Positions 39,785 through 51,698 are shown, counted from the first letter of the stretch. The stretch is 64,000 nucleotides of DNA from Diplonema japonicum (GCA_964019335.1 OZ025655.1:310001-374000); one strand, 5' to 3'. Translations and numbers: made by a program. The notes: generated by a model from the letters alone, not told the origin.

Positions 39785-40402
39785 TCAACAAACCTTGAAG
39801 ACACTCATTGGTGTGGAGTCGTCGATGCAGGAGTGTTCAAACTGCGTGAGGGCTGCCACAAAGCCCATGTTGGGGTTGATAGAGGGGCGGTGCTGTCGGA
39901 CAATATCACGGGCAAGCACAAAGGGGATGGAGAGGGTCTGTATTAGGTAGGCGATGACGGCGGTGGCAGAACGAGAAACACCCATTCTACAGTGCACGAG
40001 GGTGGAGGAGTTATTGGTTCTGGCATTTTCAATGAATGCAGTGATCTTGGCGAAGTGGGGCGAGATCAGCTGGTCAGAATGATCCTCCACGTTGATAGAG
40101 AGGTAAGTTACTCCCTGCCAGCGGACTGCGTTGCTCTCTGTAGTCAAATCCACCACGTGTGTGATCCCTTTCTTTCTAATCATCATTTGGTCTTCAGCAT
40201 CCTTTACACCCCCCAGGTACAACCACGGCAGCACTCTGCTTGCAAACTGTTCCTCATCTTCTTCAAAATTTACGCTGCAGCTTGGCACCACTTTCGACAC
40301 TGGTCGAATAGCACCGATGTTTGACAAGAATCCCTTTTTCTTAAGATGCACTCGCTTGGGGGGCTTTCTACTGGTTTCATCCTCAGCGGTTTGCATCATC
40401 AT
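39785..40402 (-). CDS. Dual-specificity protein phosphatase, 205 aa
   Basis: A single-exon protein. The active-site loop is HCRMGVSRSAT (HCxxGxxR class), and an Asp in VEDHSDQLISPHF is placed as general acid. The preceding VLPWLYLGGVKDAED and ITHVVDLTTE segments are typical of small atypical DSPs and slingshot-like enzymes. The end (HRPSINPNMGFVAALTQFE) matches the DSP closing helix. It should remove phosphate from Tyr/Ser/Thr of signalling proteins. The N-terminal 60 residues are basic (KPPKRVHLKKKGF) and could guide docking. The start is the first ATG of an MMM run. A T10 run followed by AAACAG about 75 nt upstream resembles a splice acceptor in the 5' leader. Confidence 0.93.
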   Translation of the reverse strand: MMMQTAEDETSRKPPKRVHLKKKGFLSNIGAIRPVSKVVPSCSVNFEEDEEQFASRVLPWLYLGGVKDAEDQMMIRKKGITHVVDLTTESNAVRWQGVTYLSINVEDHSDQLISPHFAKITAFIENARTNNSSTLVHCRMGVSRSATAVIAYLIQTLSIPFVLARDIVRQHRPSINPNMGFVAALTQFEHSCIDDSTPMSVFKVC

Positions 40403-41180
40403 TATTCTATATAAACTGGGGAAGATATTTTTTCCCGCTCTTTTTTCTTTTATCTCTCTTCTCTCCACCTGTTTAAAAAAAAAGAAGAAGGTGAAACTTT
40501 TCTCACAAAGCAAGGTAACTTAAAAAATAAGATCATAAAAATAAAAGGATCGAGTAGATAAGGATAAGAAAGGAAAGAAAAAAAGAATGTAGTCCAGATA
40601 AAAAGAAAACAGCCCCCCTCCCCCGAAAAAAAAAAATCCCTCTATTTTGTTTTTCTAAGGGAATAATGAAAAGAGAAAAGAAAAGGGGAGGACATAAAAA
40701 AGGAAAAACTAGAAGCAGTTTTCTGGCGTTTTCTTTTTTTTTTTTGTTGTTGTTTTTGTTTATTTCAGCAAAAGAAGAAAAAAATCGCTTGGTTGGGAAG
40801 GAAAGGGAATAGTAGGTCGGTAAAAGAAAAAAAAATATCGCTGCCCACGAACAAGCAGGTAATGACCATTACATCATCAAAGGCTGCGCCACCAACTGCC
40901 GCCACAAGTGAAAACCGAGATCTCATTCTTTTTTTTAAACTTGTGTCATGGTATGAAACCACGCACTTGCAGCCAAGAAAAATGCTCTGTTGCAGTAAAT
41001 AGCATCATTTCCTTCGTCTCTCCCCTCTTCCTACAAATAATTTTGGTTTATTTCCAGATTTAGGTGTGTGGTGAAACATCAAACAGGGATAATGTTACTG
41101 CTAGCAGTTCGCACTACAGAAAAAAGGGAGGGGGGGAAGAGGGACAACAACAATAAAAAGAAAGATGAAGAAGAAAAAAG

Positions 41181-41290
41181 CGCGTGGGGGGGGAATCGAA
41201 CGCGACGCTCTTCTTTCTTTCCCTTTTTATTTTTCTTATCATGAGTCCTCAAAGAGTGGGGGGGGCTGCACCTTAACCACTCAGTGAGAC
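41181..41290 (-). pseudogene. Degraded tRNA-like sequence
   Basis: On the minus strand GTCTCACTGAGTGGTTAAGG resembles the 5' part of a class II (Ser/Leu) tRNA with an A box, and GTTCGATTCC matches the B box 80 nt later. The acceptor and T stems do not pair, and C7-C8 runs interrupt it. Probably a tRNA pseudogene. Confidence 0.3.
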
Positions 41291-41613
41291 AACAAACAGA
41301 AAGGTACTGAAAGGAAGAAGGGTAAAAAAGATGGGGGAGGGGGGAAGAAGAAAAAAAAAGACCACAATGAAGTCTTTTTTCCAGTCTTCTTTGAAAAAAA
41401 GGGGATCGGCACACAGCCTGCTTTGCCTTCCTACTTGTTTTGACTTTTATTAGTTTAGTACTGAAGCCTCCTTCCCCTCCTAATACTTAGGGTTGATTGA
41501 TTTTTCTTTAATGCCTTTCTGTGTTTAACTCCAGCAAAATTTTCGTGTGTGAGACGCTCCGGCTTCTAAAGAAAATTAAATAATTAAATACCTACTAAGG
41601 TCCTCACCCTTCA

Positions 41614-41807
41614 TGAGCAAGGCCTTCAAAGTTAAGCAGTTCAAAACCACCCCCAACTAAAGGTCCCTCAAGAGGTTCCAAGAAGGCGAGTCAACAAAAA
41701 AAGGCGAACATCTTTACCCAAGAGCAAATGATGGAGTTCTGTTCGGAGGAGGCATACGCACTGTCTTATCCCCACACCACCCCCACACTCAAATCTTGCT
41801 GTCGTTA
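41614..41807 (+). pseudogene. Possible tyrosine-recombinase-like N-terminal remnant
   Basis: A plus-strand open frame of about 64 codons without ATG. Its last part (KKANIFTQEQMMEFCSEEAY) resembles the start of the catalytic domain in Crypton/Ngaro-like tyrosine recombinases (K-K-A-x-x-F-T-x-E-x-x-x-x-F). No catalytic residues follow because the frame stops at once. A palindrome abuts it. Confidence 0.3.
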
Positions 41808-41816
41808 AATAAAATA

Positions 41817-41980
41817 TCGTATTTGTGAATATAAGACTGATGATTTCACTTGTGGTGGCAGTTTTGACTCGTTAAATGTTATAACACTCGCTTCGCTCGT
41901 GATATAACCGACATTACCTCACTCGTCAAAACCACTGCCACCACGCGTGAAATCATAGGATCTTATATTCACTAAATAAA
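41817..41980. repeat. 164-bp nested palindrome (foldback element)
   Basis: The outer arms (GTGAATATAAGA...TGATTTCAC...GTGGTGGCAGT) at 41825-41866 pair with 41928-41972. A nested hairpin in the centre (GTTATA...CAC / GTG...TATAAC, 41878-41908) has the mirror sequence CTCGCTTCGCTC as its loop. The whole unit can fold into one long hairpin and looks like a MITE or an element terminus. Confidence 0.8.
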
Positions 41981-42700
41981 TAGTTATTTCTTCTTCTTTT
42001 CTTCTTTTTTTATAGAAAATAGATATTATACATAAAAGGGTTAACTTGAGCGATATCCATGATGTCTACTGTCTTTTTTTTTTTTTTTTTTTTTCTTTTT
42101 TTTGTATTGCGCTCTGCTCGGGTCCTCCTTTCTTTCTTTTTTTTTTTTTTTTTTCCTTCTGAGGGTGAGGATGAGGAAGTGTTGCAATCGAGTTGATACT
42201 TGAAAAAAAGAATTGGGAAAGGGGAAAAAAAGAAAAAAAAAAAATAAAGAAAAACACTTCTAATCAGAAAAGTGAAAGGGGGCGGAGCAGCCAGCACTTA
42301 GCATGTCGTTTGCACAACAAGAGAGAACGAAGGAGAAGGGATCTTTCCTATTTCTTCTCTGCAAGAAGTAGAAATCGTTGGCAACCCGAGAAAGGTAGGA
42401 CAATGACGTAGAAGCCACTCCGCGTCATAAGAGTACAAAAAAATTCTTACAACTAGATCCATTTCAACCACTTTCGCTTTTTTCTTTTCTTTTTCTTCTT
42501 TCTTTCTTTTTTTTTTTCCCCGTTTTTTTTCCCCCCTTCTCCCTCTTCTATCTAAAAAAAAAAAAAAAAACTAACCGTATGACAAAGATAAAAAGAATGG
42601 AGAAAACAAGGGGAGAAAAAGAAGAGAGAAAAAAAAAAGAAAAGAAAAAAGAGGAATCTTTTTTTTTTTTTTTTTTTGGGAAACTCACTTTTAGAATCTC

Positions 42701-45700
42701 TTAAATTTGTTCAACAGGATCTCTGTGCCCCTTTCTTCGGGTAATAGAAGCAAGCTCTTCAAGTTCGGTGGGTAAACTGCGCATTTTTTTTTTTTTTTTC
42801 TCTTGCCACCATACCAAGCTTTGCTAGTGAACCTATCGGGTGTCGAAAAAACCGTAGTTACATACGAGTGTAGCAAGGTCTGCGAATGTATTCATTAAAT
42901 ATTTCCCTCCCTCATCCTCATACCTTCACGCATGGATCAGTGCTGGACCCCAATAGTTTGAATAGAGAGAGGTAGGGCTGAGCCTCGCCATGAATGTCTT
43001 TGACACCTCTAGTATCAAAGAAGGAAGTGATGGCATCAACAAGACCCTCGGACTTAAAGCTGTTCGCGTCCGCTACGGAAATGTTAGTTGCGCTGTAGCC
43101 AGGTGGAGAATAGAGTGTCAAGAGGAGTGAAGACAGCGTACTGCGGTAGACTAGAAGATAAAAATCTGGCGACAAGTTACCTGCAGCTTCGCATTCCAAG
43201 CCGGCTAATGTGTTTTCGATTATCGCTGTGAACTCGGAGATGGTGTCGTCGGTCGGCTGCCGTTCCTCCGCTTTGTCTTTGCGGAACTTGAAAATCTTCT
43301 GTTCAACCACAGCAGCTGCCGGGGGAACCTTTCTTGCAACCTTAGCCAAGGACGATTGGTATTTACTCCCAACGCTGGCTTCCAAAGCCTGCTTCAACAC
43401 CTCCGCAATCTTAGCCTCCTCCTCCTTCACATCATTGCACGTTATGTCTAATACTTTTTCAAACCGTTCTTCACTTAGTGCTTTTTTCAGCTGTTCCATG
43501 CATTCTACGAGTTCGCATGTTGTCGCCAGCGACAACCCCTCTGCGATGTACTCCCTCGCCTTCTGTACCGCGCTGCAAAACGATTTCACCAGTTCCTCCC
43601 ACAAGCACAGTTCATCCGCCTCTTCCCAGAGATTGTTCCACAGCAACGCGTCTCCTGCAACCTCCACAATAGTGTGGAACACGGACTGCACGCCTTGGTT
43701 GGAGATGTTTTCCGCTGCTTCTGAGCAAATGTCGGACGCCCAGTTCGCATAATATGAGGAAAAGGTTGCCGAGACCGGGAAGTGATCCAAGTGCTTGGAT
43801 GTACACGGGTTCGAGAAATTAACGGAGGTCCAAGGCGCTGCTTCAAGGCGTGAGTCCTCCGGGGTATTGGGTGTCGTGGGTTCCTCGATGAACGACATGA
43901 AGTACTTGCACAGGGCGTGGACGAAAGCATGTGTGATGGGGCTGCGTGTTTCTGCTTTTGCGGCTAACTCTGCGGCTGTCATTCCGATTTCAGCAGCTTC
44001 ATTCATAACTGCTGTCTGGATGACTTTCAAGTAGTCCATGTCAGAAAAGAGGTCCTGCGGCTGCACGGCGCTCCCGTTGAAAACGTCAGATTCCTTGTTA
44101 TAGAACCGAACACCCTCGTCGTAGGCCATCCTGCAAATCACGAGGAGCCCTTCTGCGCTCACCCCTGCAGGCTGCGATAAGACCTTTCGCATTTCGGATT
44201 CAAACCCATCTGTATGCGTGGGTGACCCATTTGTAATGTCGATGGACGTGGTCATGGACTGCCGGCGTTCAACCACACCCGACCCGATGATCTTCTCCGT
44301 AAACAGTGTTACCTTCTCTTTCACACCTTCTTTCAGCCATTTTTCGTACAGAACCTTTGGGGCTTTGCTTTTCACCCCTGTCAGTTTTGCCGCCGTTGAG
44401 ACCAGCAACTGAATCGACTTCGTGATCTCTTTCAGCTCCTTCAGCTGCTCCTCTGGCTTCGACCCAGTACGCTTCAGCGAGTCGGAAATCAGCTCTTTCG
44501 ATCTGTCTTTCAACATGTTCCGCAGCTTCTTCAATACTTCGCCTGCTATGCGCCGCTCTTCCACAAGCTTCATGTTCGTTTTGAGACGTGTCTCTACTGA
44601 CTTGATTAAGTCGCAGTTGACGTACTCAGTGTCCTTGTTGTCTTCAATAATCTGCTGTGCTATGAGTAGATCCACCAAACCCGTTGGCACCCCGTAGTGC
44701 ACTGCGTATATCTGCAATATCTCTTCCGCCACAGGGGTCGTTTCTCTGATCATTCCCATCAGAATCTGCAGCTGTTTCACGTGGTCAACGCCCCATGTGT
44801 CCTCAACAGGGACAGGCATCGCGTTCACAGGAGTTGCAGATGACACCATCGATGAGGCGTCGTCATTAGGGTATCCGGGGGCCAGCAAGGGTGTGGGCTC
44901 TTGGTCCTGATCGGTGTTCGTATCGATCTTGTTTGTGTTGGGTGTTGATTTGGAGTTTTTGTCGTCTTCGCAGTCGGGTGCTGTCTGCGCGGGATTCCCA
45001 GAAGGGTCGACGATGACCTCGATGGTGACCTTCCCAGGACAGTCAGGGATCTGGAAGGTCTTCTTCATGGCCCACATGCTGCCGATACACACGTCTTCCA
45101 ACGAGATGTCAAACGAAGAGATCAGCTTCGTGTCGTGCTCAACCTTGGAGAACAACCCACAGCAACCACCCTTTTCAACCAAAGACCGCCTGATAAGAGA
45201 AACGGTCACAGGGCGGGAAGTGTCTGGACTGTCACCGATGGTGACAAGGCCCGTACAACGGTGGGGTCCGTAAGGGCGGTAATCCTCAGAGCGGCCCCAC
45301 ATGGTGGTACCTTTTGAAACGGTGCCACAGGTGACTTTGTAGAAGTGCTCAAAGGGTATGGATGAAGAACCATAGAAATTGAGTCGGATCTCGAGACCGC
45401 TTTGGAAACGGCGGGTGGAGTTCGACGCGACGGACTGCTTACGCAGGGAAGCGGCCGATGTGGAGGCGGCAGAGGATCGCCGCCGTGCAGTGTCAGGCAT
45501 CATGTCGACGAGGGGCTTGGCTGCTTTGATAAGCTCATTTTCTGCAGCAGCCCACTTCCTTCGCAGCTCTTCGTCTTCATTGATGAAGTCGTTTACATAC
45601 AGACCTTGCCGGTCCTCCAAGCACTCTTCCCTGCCTTCGAGGAACAAGGTGTAGTATTGCTTGGGGCGTGACGCCTCGTCTCGGGTTTCCCGCAGAGTGG

Positions 45701-46226
45701 ACTTCAATGCGCTCTCCACTTCCTCGGAGTTTTCATTGAGAAAGTCGAACAGTGCTTGGACGAGATTGCTGCGTGTCTCGTCAGATGTGGCGAAGTGAGG
45801 GGTGGTTGGCATGGGTATTAAGATAGCACGGCATGCTGCAGACATCACTTCTACTTTCTCTGTCATGTCGGTTGTCATGAGAGGAAAGCGGAAGGCAGAT
45901 AGTGCAAAAGTCTGCTCCTCGCTGTTCGGTGTTTGTATATTCGTCCCTGTTGGTGAATACAAGATGCCGTCCACACCACCCTCTCTCATGTTTGCAGGGA
46001 CTAGCTTTGTGAACTTCAAGTCAACCGCGTCATACACTTCATTCCCAGGAATACTTTTCGACCCCACCGCCCTCTTGTCCACCCCGAACCCTCGTTTTGC
46101 TACCGGTGATGCCGATGACGAACTCAGAGACCCGCTCCCTGTCCCTACCCTGTAATTCGTTAGCACCGGTTCATATATGCTTCCTAGTCGTAAGGAGCCT
46201 CGGTGTCCGGGGAGAAATTCAGACAT
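42701..46226 (-). CDS. Large MUN/Munc13-like protein (tentative), three exons
   Basis: Exons 42924-46226, 42815-42879 and 42701-42776; 1147 residues. The introns are 44 nt (GTATGAGG...CGCAG) and 38 nt (GTATGGTGG...CGCAG, with about 17 A). Splicing replaces an abrupt stop with a helical C-terminus (TLLHSYVTTVFSTPDRF...ELEELASITRRKG). The N-terminal third is Ser-rich, then comes a beta-rich stretch (GLEIRLNFYG...MKKTFQIPDCPGKVTIEVIV) that could be C2-like. Residues from about 460 on are mostly helical, and two parts (QIYAVHYGVPTGLVDLL; FSSYYANWASDICSEAAENIS) recall MHD segments of Munc13/BAIAP3 secretory priming factors. This family assignment is weak. A membrane-traffic role is possible. Confidence 0.6.
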
Positions 46227-46375
46227 TTCTGCTTTTCTCTTCTAGTTCTTATTTTTTTTTTTTCTTATCGGCTTTTTCTTTTGGGCATTTTTTTCTTTTC
46301 CTTTCGCCCTGTGTGTGTGTGTGGTGTATATTAAGTTCAGATCACGATAAAAAAAAAAAAAGAAAACAATCAAGC

Positions 46376-46414
<39 letters not shown>

Positions 46415-46516
46415 TGTCTGTGAGCCGCATCGTTTGTGTTTGTTCTATTATACAAAAAAATATTCAAGTATAGGGGAAAAGGCATTGTAAATAAGAAGGG
46501 GCAGGGCAGGGGGGTA
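46227..46516. other. Short intergenic spacer with poly(A) run
   Basis: Homopolymer-rich DNA with A35 at about 46377-46411 and a (GT)n near 46310-46321. No feature seen. Confidence 0.6.
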
Positions 46517-47884
46517 TCAAGCTCTCTGTCCTTCAAGAGCATGCCGCAGTGATAAATCCGCTCTCACCGGATTAGGGAACGCAGCACCGTCTCGTATACT
46601 CTTCAGCTCCACAATGAGCGTCCTGGTGAGGTCGGTTCGGACGGTTGACACCTTGGTGAAAGTGCCAGGGTCACCCGAAGGGCTGGTGGAAAAGGTAAGG
46701 TACGTTGGCCGGCACGATGCACGCAGTGCATGTGACGGATGTACCACAGAGAGTGAGGCAACATCATCGTCAAGAGGGAGGTGTAGGGTGATGGACGACT
46801 GTGACCGGGATCCACAAGGTGCCGACCAAGTCCGTGTCTCCGACTCTGTTAGAAGGTTGCTTGTAGGAAACATTTGTGAGAAATTGCCCGACGCAGAAAC
46901 GAGGCTTTCATCCAACACGAAGGGACAGGTGGCTACCTGCACCACCTCCCACTCGTCACGAACCCCTTCGGGTTCGATCCTTAAATAGAAACTTTTGACC
47001 GTTTGAACAATCGCACCAACGACAGCCCCCACCAACCCCACCATCCTCCTGCAATCCCTATCCACACTGACTCTATCCCGGAGAGGAAACTCTCTCTTGA
47101 CACCTGTCAGCTCCTCAGCATCGCATTCAAATATTGGAAGCAGGTCGGAACCAGCTATCCTTTCAAATAAAATAGGGGCGGTTTTCCTGAGCCTCTCAAG
47201 AACCTCATAGTCGGAGTCCGTATTGGAATAATCCACGTAGAACACGGATTCGATCCACGTTTGCGGGTTAAGAGGTGCTGGCTGTGTGTTGATCGATTGG
47301 TAGATCTCAAAAACCTGCGACGTGTATGGCAGTGATAGGTGTCGTAAAGCGTATTGTTGGAGGTGCTCGGCGCCTGCAAAGGCGGCCAAATGATAGACAC
47401 CAGGAACGTGTTCGGGTTTGACACACATTTTGTTTTTCGAGGGAATCGTGTTTAAAAAATCCATTTCACAGACCGGGTGTGTGAGAAGATCCACCGACGA
47501 CGCAAGTAGTTCAACACCAATGTCCTTAACCTGGTCCGAGAGTTCCTCTAGCTGCAGGTACTTTGCCAGAGACAGCACTGGAGCGATGTCGGAAAATTCG
47601 GTTAAATCGCCGGCCAACCCATACACATGCTGCATTACCAAATCTACGTGTCTCGGGGCTACTCCCTCCAGGTTTATGCTACATTTTCCACATACAGCTT
47701 CCTGCCACCCACCAGCTTCCCAGAGACATGCAAAGTAAGGAACCCTCCACCGCAGTATCAGCCCGTATGCCCAAAAGCTGTATCCATTTACCCATACTTC
47801 AAAGTCCGGCTTCACTTTATCATTAAGCAGCATTTGAACAGAGAGCTGCTTCGTGGGGATCCGGTGGGGGAGTGGTGGCGACAT
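46517..47884 (-). CDS. BTB/POZ-domain protein, 455 aa
   Basis: A single-exon protein. Residues about 14-130 fit a BTB/POZ fold: the initial FEVWVNGYSFWAYGLILRWRVPYFACLW stretch, then INLEGVAPRHVDLVMQHVYGL and LAKYLQLEELSDQVKDIG, which match the D-x-x-L...Y-x-G and 'L-x-A-x-x-L-Q-L/M-x-x-L' pattern. The middle part (HLAAFAGAEHLQQYALRHLS) looks BACK-like. The C-terminal 150 residues are strand-rich with no clear assignment. BTB proteins often serve as substrate adaptors for Cullin-3 ubiquitin ligases, but no binding site is identified. Upstream of the ATG on the coding strand is a long C/T-rich tract. Confidence 0.72.
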   Translation of the reverse strand: MSPPLPHRIPTKQLSVQMLLNDKVKPDFEVWVNGYSFWAYGLILRWRVPYFACLWEAGGWQEAVCGKCSINLEGVAPRHVDLVMQHVYGLAGDLTEFSDIAPVLSLAKYLQLEELSDQVKDIGVELLASSVDLLTHPVCEMDFLNTIPSKNKMCVKPEHVPGVYHLAAFAGAEHLQQYALRHLSLPYTSQVFEIYQSINTQPAPLNPQTWIESVFYVDYSNTDSDYEVLERLRKTAPILFERIAGSDLLPIFECDAEELTGVKREFPLRDRVSVDRDCRRMVGLVGAVVGAIVQTVKSFYLRIEPEGVRDEWEVVQVATCPFVLDESLVSASGNFSQMFPTSNLLTESETRTWSAPCGSRSQSSITLHLPLDDDVASLSVVHPSHALRASCRPTYLTFSTSPSGDPGTFTKVSTVRTDLTRTLIVELKSIRDGAAFPNPVRADLSLRHALEGQRA

Positions 47885-48379
47885 TTGAAAGAAAAGAAAA
47901 AAAAGAAAAAAAAAAAGAAGGCACCTTGGTGTCTAGTTTTCTTTTTTTCTTTTTCCCGTTGGCATTATAAAAGAATAAAAAGAAGAAGAAAAGAGGGATG
48001 AGGTCGAAGCCAAGAAAAAAAAGGGGGTAAAGCATTTGTGACAGGAACACAATGCAAAAAGGCGGGGGGGGGGGGGGGGGAAAGAAGGGGGTAAAAAAAA
48101 TAAAAGAAAAGGAGTAGATTCTATAAACGGACGGAAGAACACAAGATCTCTTCATCATTTTTCTTTTTCAACATTCTTTTTTCAGGGGGTACATCAATGG
48201 ATACAATGAGGAGGAAAGGGAGTAAAAAACAAAAAAACAAAAAAAAAATCTAAGGCTTTTATAGTTTTCTTTTTTGGGATTTTATTTTATTCGTTATGTA
48301 GACAAGAAAGAAGAATTTCTGAAAGAAAAAAAAAAAGAAAAACAACAACAACAACAAGCCTGATATTTTAAACAAATAC

Positions 48380-48424
<45 letters not shown>

Positions 48425-48469
48425 GATAAATATACAAACAGCTGTGTAATATCTCATTCAAACTCCGCA
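47885..48469. other. Intergenic, low complexity
   Basis: Purine- and homopolymer-rich, including poly(G) near 48063-48080 and A39 near 48385-48423. No gene seen. Confidence 0.6.
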
Positions 48470-51400
48470 TCACATTAACATAGAACCAACATTGTTGTCG
48501 AGGGTGGCAGGGTGCTGCGGGGCGCGGCGGCGGCCGCCAGCACGGGGGGACTGGCCGTCGTTAGCCGCATGGTTGAATGCTTGCTTGCGAGAAGCAGACG
48601 GGATGCCAGAGACCTGTTGAGCAGGGGTCTGCGACACCATGTGTGCGGCAGGCGCTGACAGAGTATCATTGGGATTGGAAGTAGCAGCAGCCACAAGATG
48701 GCCACCTCGCTTACCAGTAACAGAAAGCCCAGGGGAAAAGACCCCTGCCGACCCTGCCGGTCCTTGCAAATGAACATCACTGCTGCCGTTGGCTGTCAAG
48801 CTGTTCGGGTTGCACCCCTTCCCCGAGTCCACTTTCGTGTACTCCGCCGTTCCCTTCTTTGACATCTTGCAGTACGGCTCCCTCTCCCCAATGTTGTTCG
48901 GGTTGCAGTTTGCAGACGCACGGTTCTCGTTTTTGAAGTACTTGTCGCCCTCCACACGCGTGACCCTCTCTGCCTCACGGTGCCGTCTGTCCCCTTCTTG
49001 GTTGTAGTTATTCGGGTTGCATGTTGCGGCAGGCTCGGAAGCACGATACGATATCAGCCCGCCTTTCCTTTCATGTGGAGAAGGCCCTGTTTCGGTCTGC
49101 CCTGCCGAGTTCGGGTTGCACCCTCCAACAGTCTTCTCGGGGCCTACCGAGTAGCACTTGATGGAGTGGTTCTGCATGCTGCCTGAACCATGTCCTGCCC
49201 CGTTCGGGTTTGAGTTCGCCGGTGGCTGGTCAGGTGCGCACCTGAAGTTCCTGCCCCTCTTCATGGAATCCTCGCCCCTCATTGGATTCGGGTCGCACCC
49301 TGCCCCGCTGTCCTCCTTGTACTGCACTCTTGCCTTGCCTGCGTTCTGCTTCGGAGTGTTCCCACCGATGTTCGCCAGACCATCGTGCGACCCAGCCTCC
49401 ATCTTGTTCCGCAGTTGGGTTTTTTCTGTTGAGAAATGATGTTTCAATAGTTTTCATACTGCCGGGGGCCACAAGGGCTTGTTTGTGCTTGTTTTCGCTG
49501 TATTCAATGGATCGAAGCTCTTTGGAGTACATGTGGAAGGAATCTGTGTGCATGTGAATAAAGAAACCGTGTTCACACCATCGGTGTTCTGTCCCTCGCA
49601 GATAGCGTTCGGGTTGCACGAGATGGACTTCTGGTCATGTTGGTGCTGCTGGCGCCTGTCGGCGTGCTGAACGGCAGTTGACGATGGTGACACTGCCCTT
49701 CGGCGGCCAATTGATGGTTCCTGCTCCAGCTTCCTTCCAATAGGGCCTTGCATGGGTGTCTCTCCTGTCCCGCCACCGAACGGTAGCGACGTGAAAGGCC
49801 TTTGAGATCTTACTTCTTCTTGATCGGCAATCTTCTGCCTCCTTTGCTGTCCTCTGCTGTGCCTCTTAGCTGCCTCGTCGCTCAACCCGTAGCACTGCGG
49901 CTTCCTACCCTCCGGAAACACCGTCTCGATGTGCTTCACGTGTCTAGGGTCTCTCGTCGGCGACGCAACACCAGGCGACCTTGGACCTGCAGCCTGTTAA
50001 GAATGTTGTCAATATTTCAAACCCATACCTCCATCGGCGCCCTCCCACTCAGCCTCTTCCAGTGCAGTTCGATCTTCGCCGCTGTAATGGGGTCTTTGTC
50101 AAACCCATAGTGGCGAATGAGGTCCCTGCAAGCATGCTGTGCAATGATATGGCATACCTCACTGTTTCCGCACTGACAAGCAGCAAGTCTTGCTCGTGGA
50201 GCACTGCAGAGAGAGCGTCCGTGAACGAGATCCATGCAAGGTCCTCGGGGACACCTTTTGACATCCTTGGCGAGAGGGCAGCGCCCACAAGCGGTGCCAC
50301 GACACCACGCGAAGGGGACATGGTTGAAGCCTCGAAGGGCACAGGTGGAGGGGGCACAGGGTTGGGGACAATGACAACAGGTGATGGCGAAAGGGGATCC
50401 CTGCGGGGCGACTGAGAGCGGTCGGTAGAGATGACAGGCGGTAGAGGGATACCGGTCTTCGCGTGATACTCGGCCGTAGGTGTAACAGACACAGGGTCAG
50501 GTTTGCCCTTTACCCTTTCGGGGACGACTGGCTGCTGATGTTGCTTTGGTGTTCTGGGTCTTGAGACTGACGGGGCGGGGACAAGGTTCGAGACCATGAC
50601 AGGCTCCTCAGGGGACTCCATAACATCAGGCGGCATTTCTGGCTGGGGTGCCGGGAGCTCCTCCCGTTTTTTTCGCTTTTCAGTTTTCTTCGCCCCTCCA
50701 CCAACAACGCCTAAGCTCGCCCAGTCCATCTCCACTGTGATCTCGTCACCACTCTCAAGCCTCAGTTCTCTGATGCTCAGCCTCCCGTGGTTCTTGGTGC
50801 ACCAGACGTCACCGTGCATCGATGTCACCACAAAGCCCTTGTATTTGTTATTCCTTGCAGGAACATGTGGCTCTGTGAGGTTGCACCTTTTGCACAGCGT
50901 AACAAGCTTCTCACCAGGGGCAAGCTCCCATTCGTAGAACCTGGGCGGTCCGCCACCTCGTTTCTCTTTAGCCTCGACCTTGAGGCTGATAGTGTCCCTT
51001 CGTGCACGGGTGAGTGGTTTGGTCTGCGATGGGGTCAGCCTTGCAGGGGACTCGATGGGGGGTGATTCCATTGCAGGGATGGGAGTCTGCTCCTGAGTGG
51101 GGGGAGAGAGGGGGAGGAGGTCGGGAATGATGGGCGTGACGAGCTCTTCTTCCTGCTGGGGCGGCGGCGGAGGTGGGGGAGCGATCTCTGAAGGAGCAAG
51201 CGACGGCTCTGGTCGCTCGGCATTAACTCTGATGATGGCGCCATCAGCGATGCCGAGGGAGGCAAGAGAAGCGTGGCCGTCTGTTTGTGAAGACCATGTT
51301 TGCCCGTTGCACGACACCTTGAAGCAAATAGGGTGCCCCGCCATCACGAGGGCAGGATGCGCCTGGACACACAACTCCGCGAGGGTTTGCCCGCCTTCCG

Positions 51401-51698
51401 CCTCAAATTTCAGAGTCCTATCGACGCTGCCCCCAGTCGCAAGAACTGTCATGCGAAGAAGAAGCCCTTCCTCTTCTATTTGAACCGGTGGGATCTGTGC
51501 AGGCATCTCAGCATGTGGCTGAGGTACATCCCTCGGATCAACCGCCACAGGGCTCTGACTCACCCTGCTCAATGCACTCCCGCTGACTTCCCTCCCGCTT
51601 ATCAACGCTTCCCTCTCCTTCTTTGCTCGTACAAGGTCATTCGTTTTCTTATTGTGGGCCTTTCTCCTGTTCCCTTCCGGAGAGGTGTTCCCTGTCAT
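48470..51698 (-). CDS. Ubiquitin-like/Asn-Pro-Asn repeat protein, five exons
   Basis: Exons 50158-51698, 50029-50125, 49579-49993, 49460-49543 and 48470-49425; 1030 residues. The introns are 32, 35, 35 and 34 nt, with GTATGC, GTATGG, GTGTGA and GTATGA donors; each join keeps frame and three of them split a codon. The N-terminal third has two segments with a ubiquitin-like beta pattern (LLLRMTVLATGG...LASLGIADGAIIRV and KLVTLCKRCNL...ELRLESGDEITVEM) separated by Pro-rich linkers. Exon 2 encodes a compact helical stretch (DLIRHYGFDKDPITAAKIEL HWKRLSG). The C-terminal third holds at least eight C/S-N-P-N or C-D-P-N motifs spaced about 30 residues apart, several followed by G/E and preceded by Gly or Ala. 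I do not know this family. Probably a structural or scaffolding protein. Confidence 0.72.

Larger units (their letters stand above)
40403..42700. other. 2.3-kb intergenic with remnants of mobile DNA
   Basis: Low-complexity DNA around two informative stretches: a degraded tRNA-like sequence (41181-41290), and a recombinase-like fragment with an adjoining palindrome (41614-41980). No intact gene seen. Confidence 0.6.

Noticed and set aside
42918-42923. Stop codon of the large MUN-like gene directly after its main exon
   Set aside because: The stop lies inside a GTATGA donor; two further short exons with typical introns extend the protein by 46 residues.
49426-50157. Three separate genes across 48470-51767
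   Set aside because: Four 32-35 nt GT-AG introns join all frames, and the joined codons are consistent, so one gene is the simpler reading.
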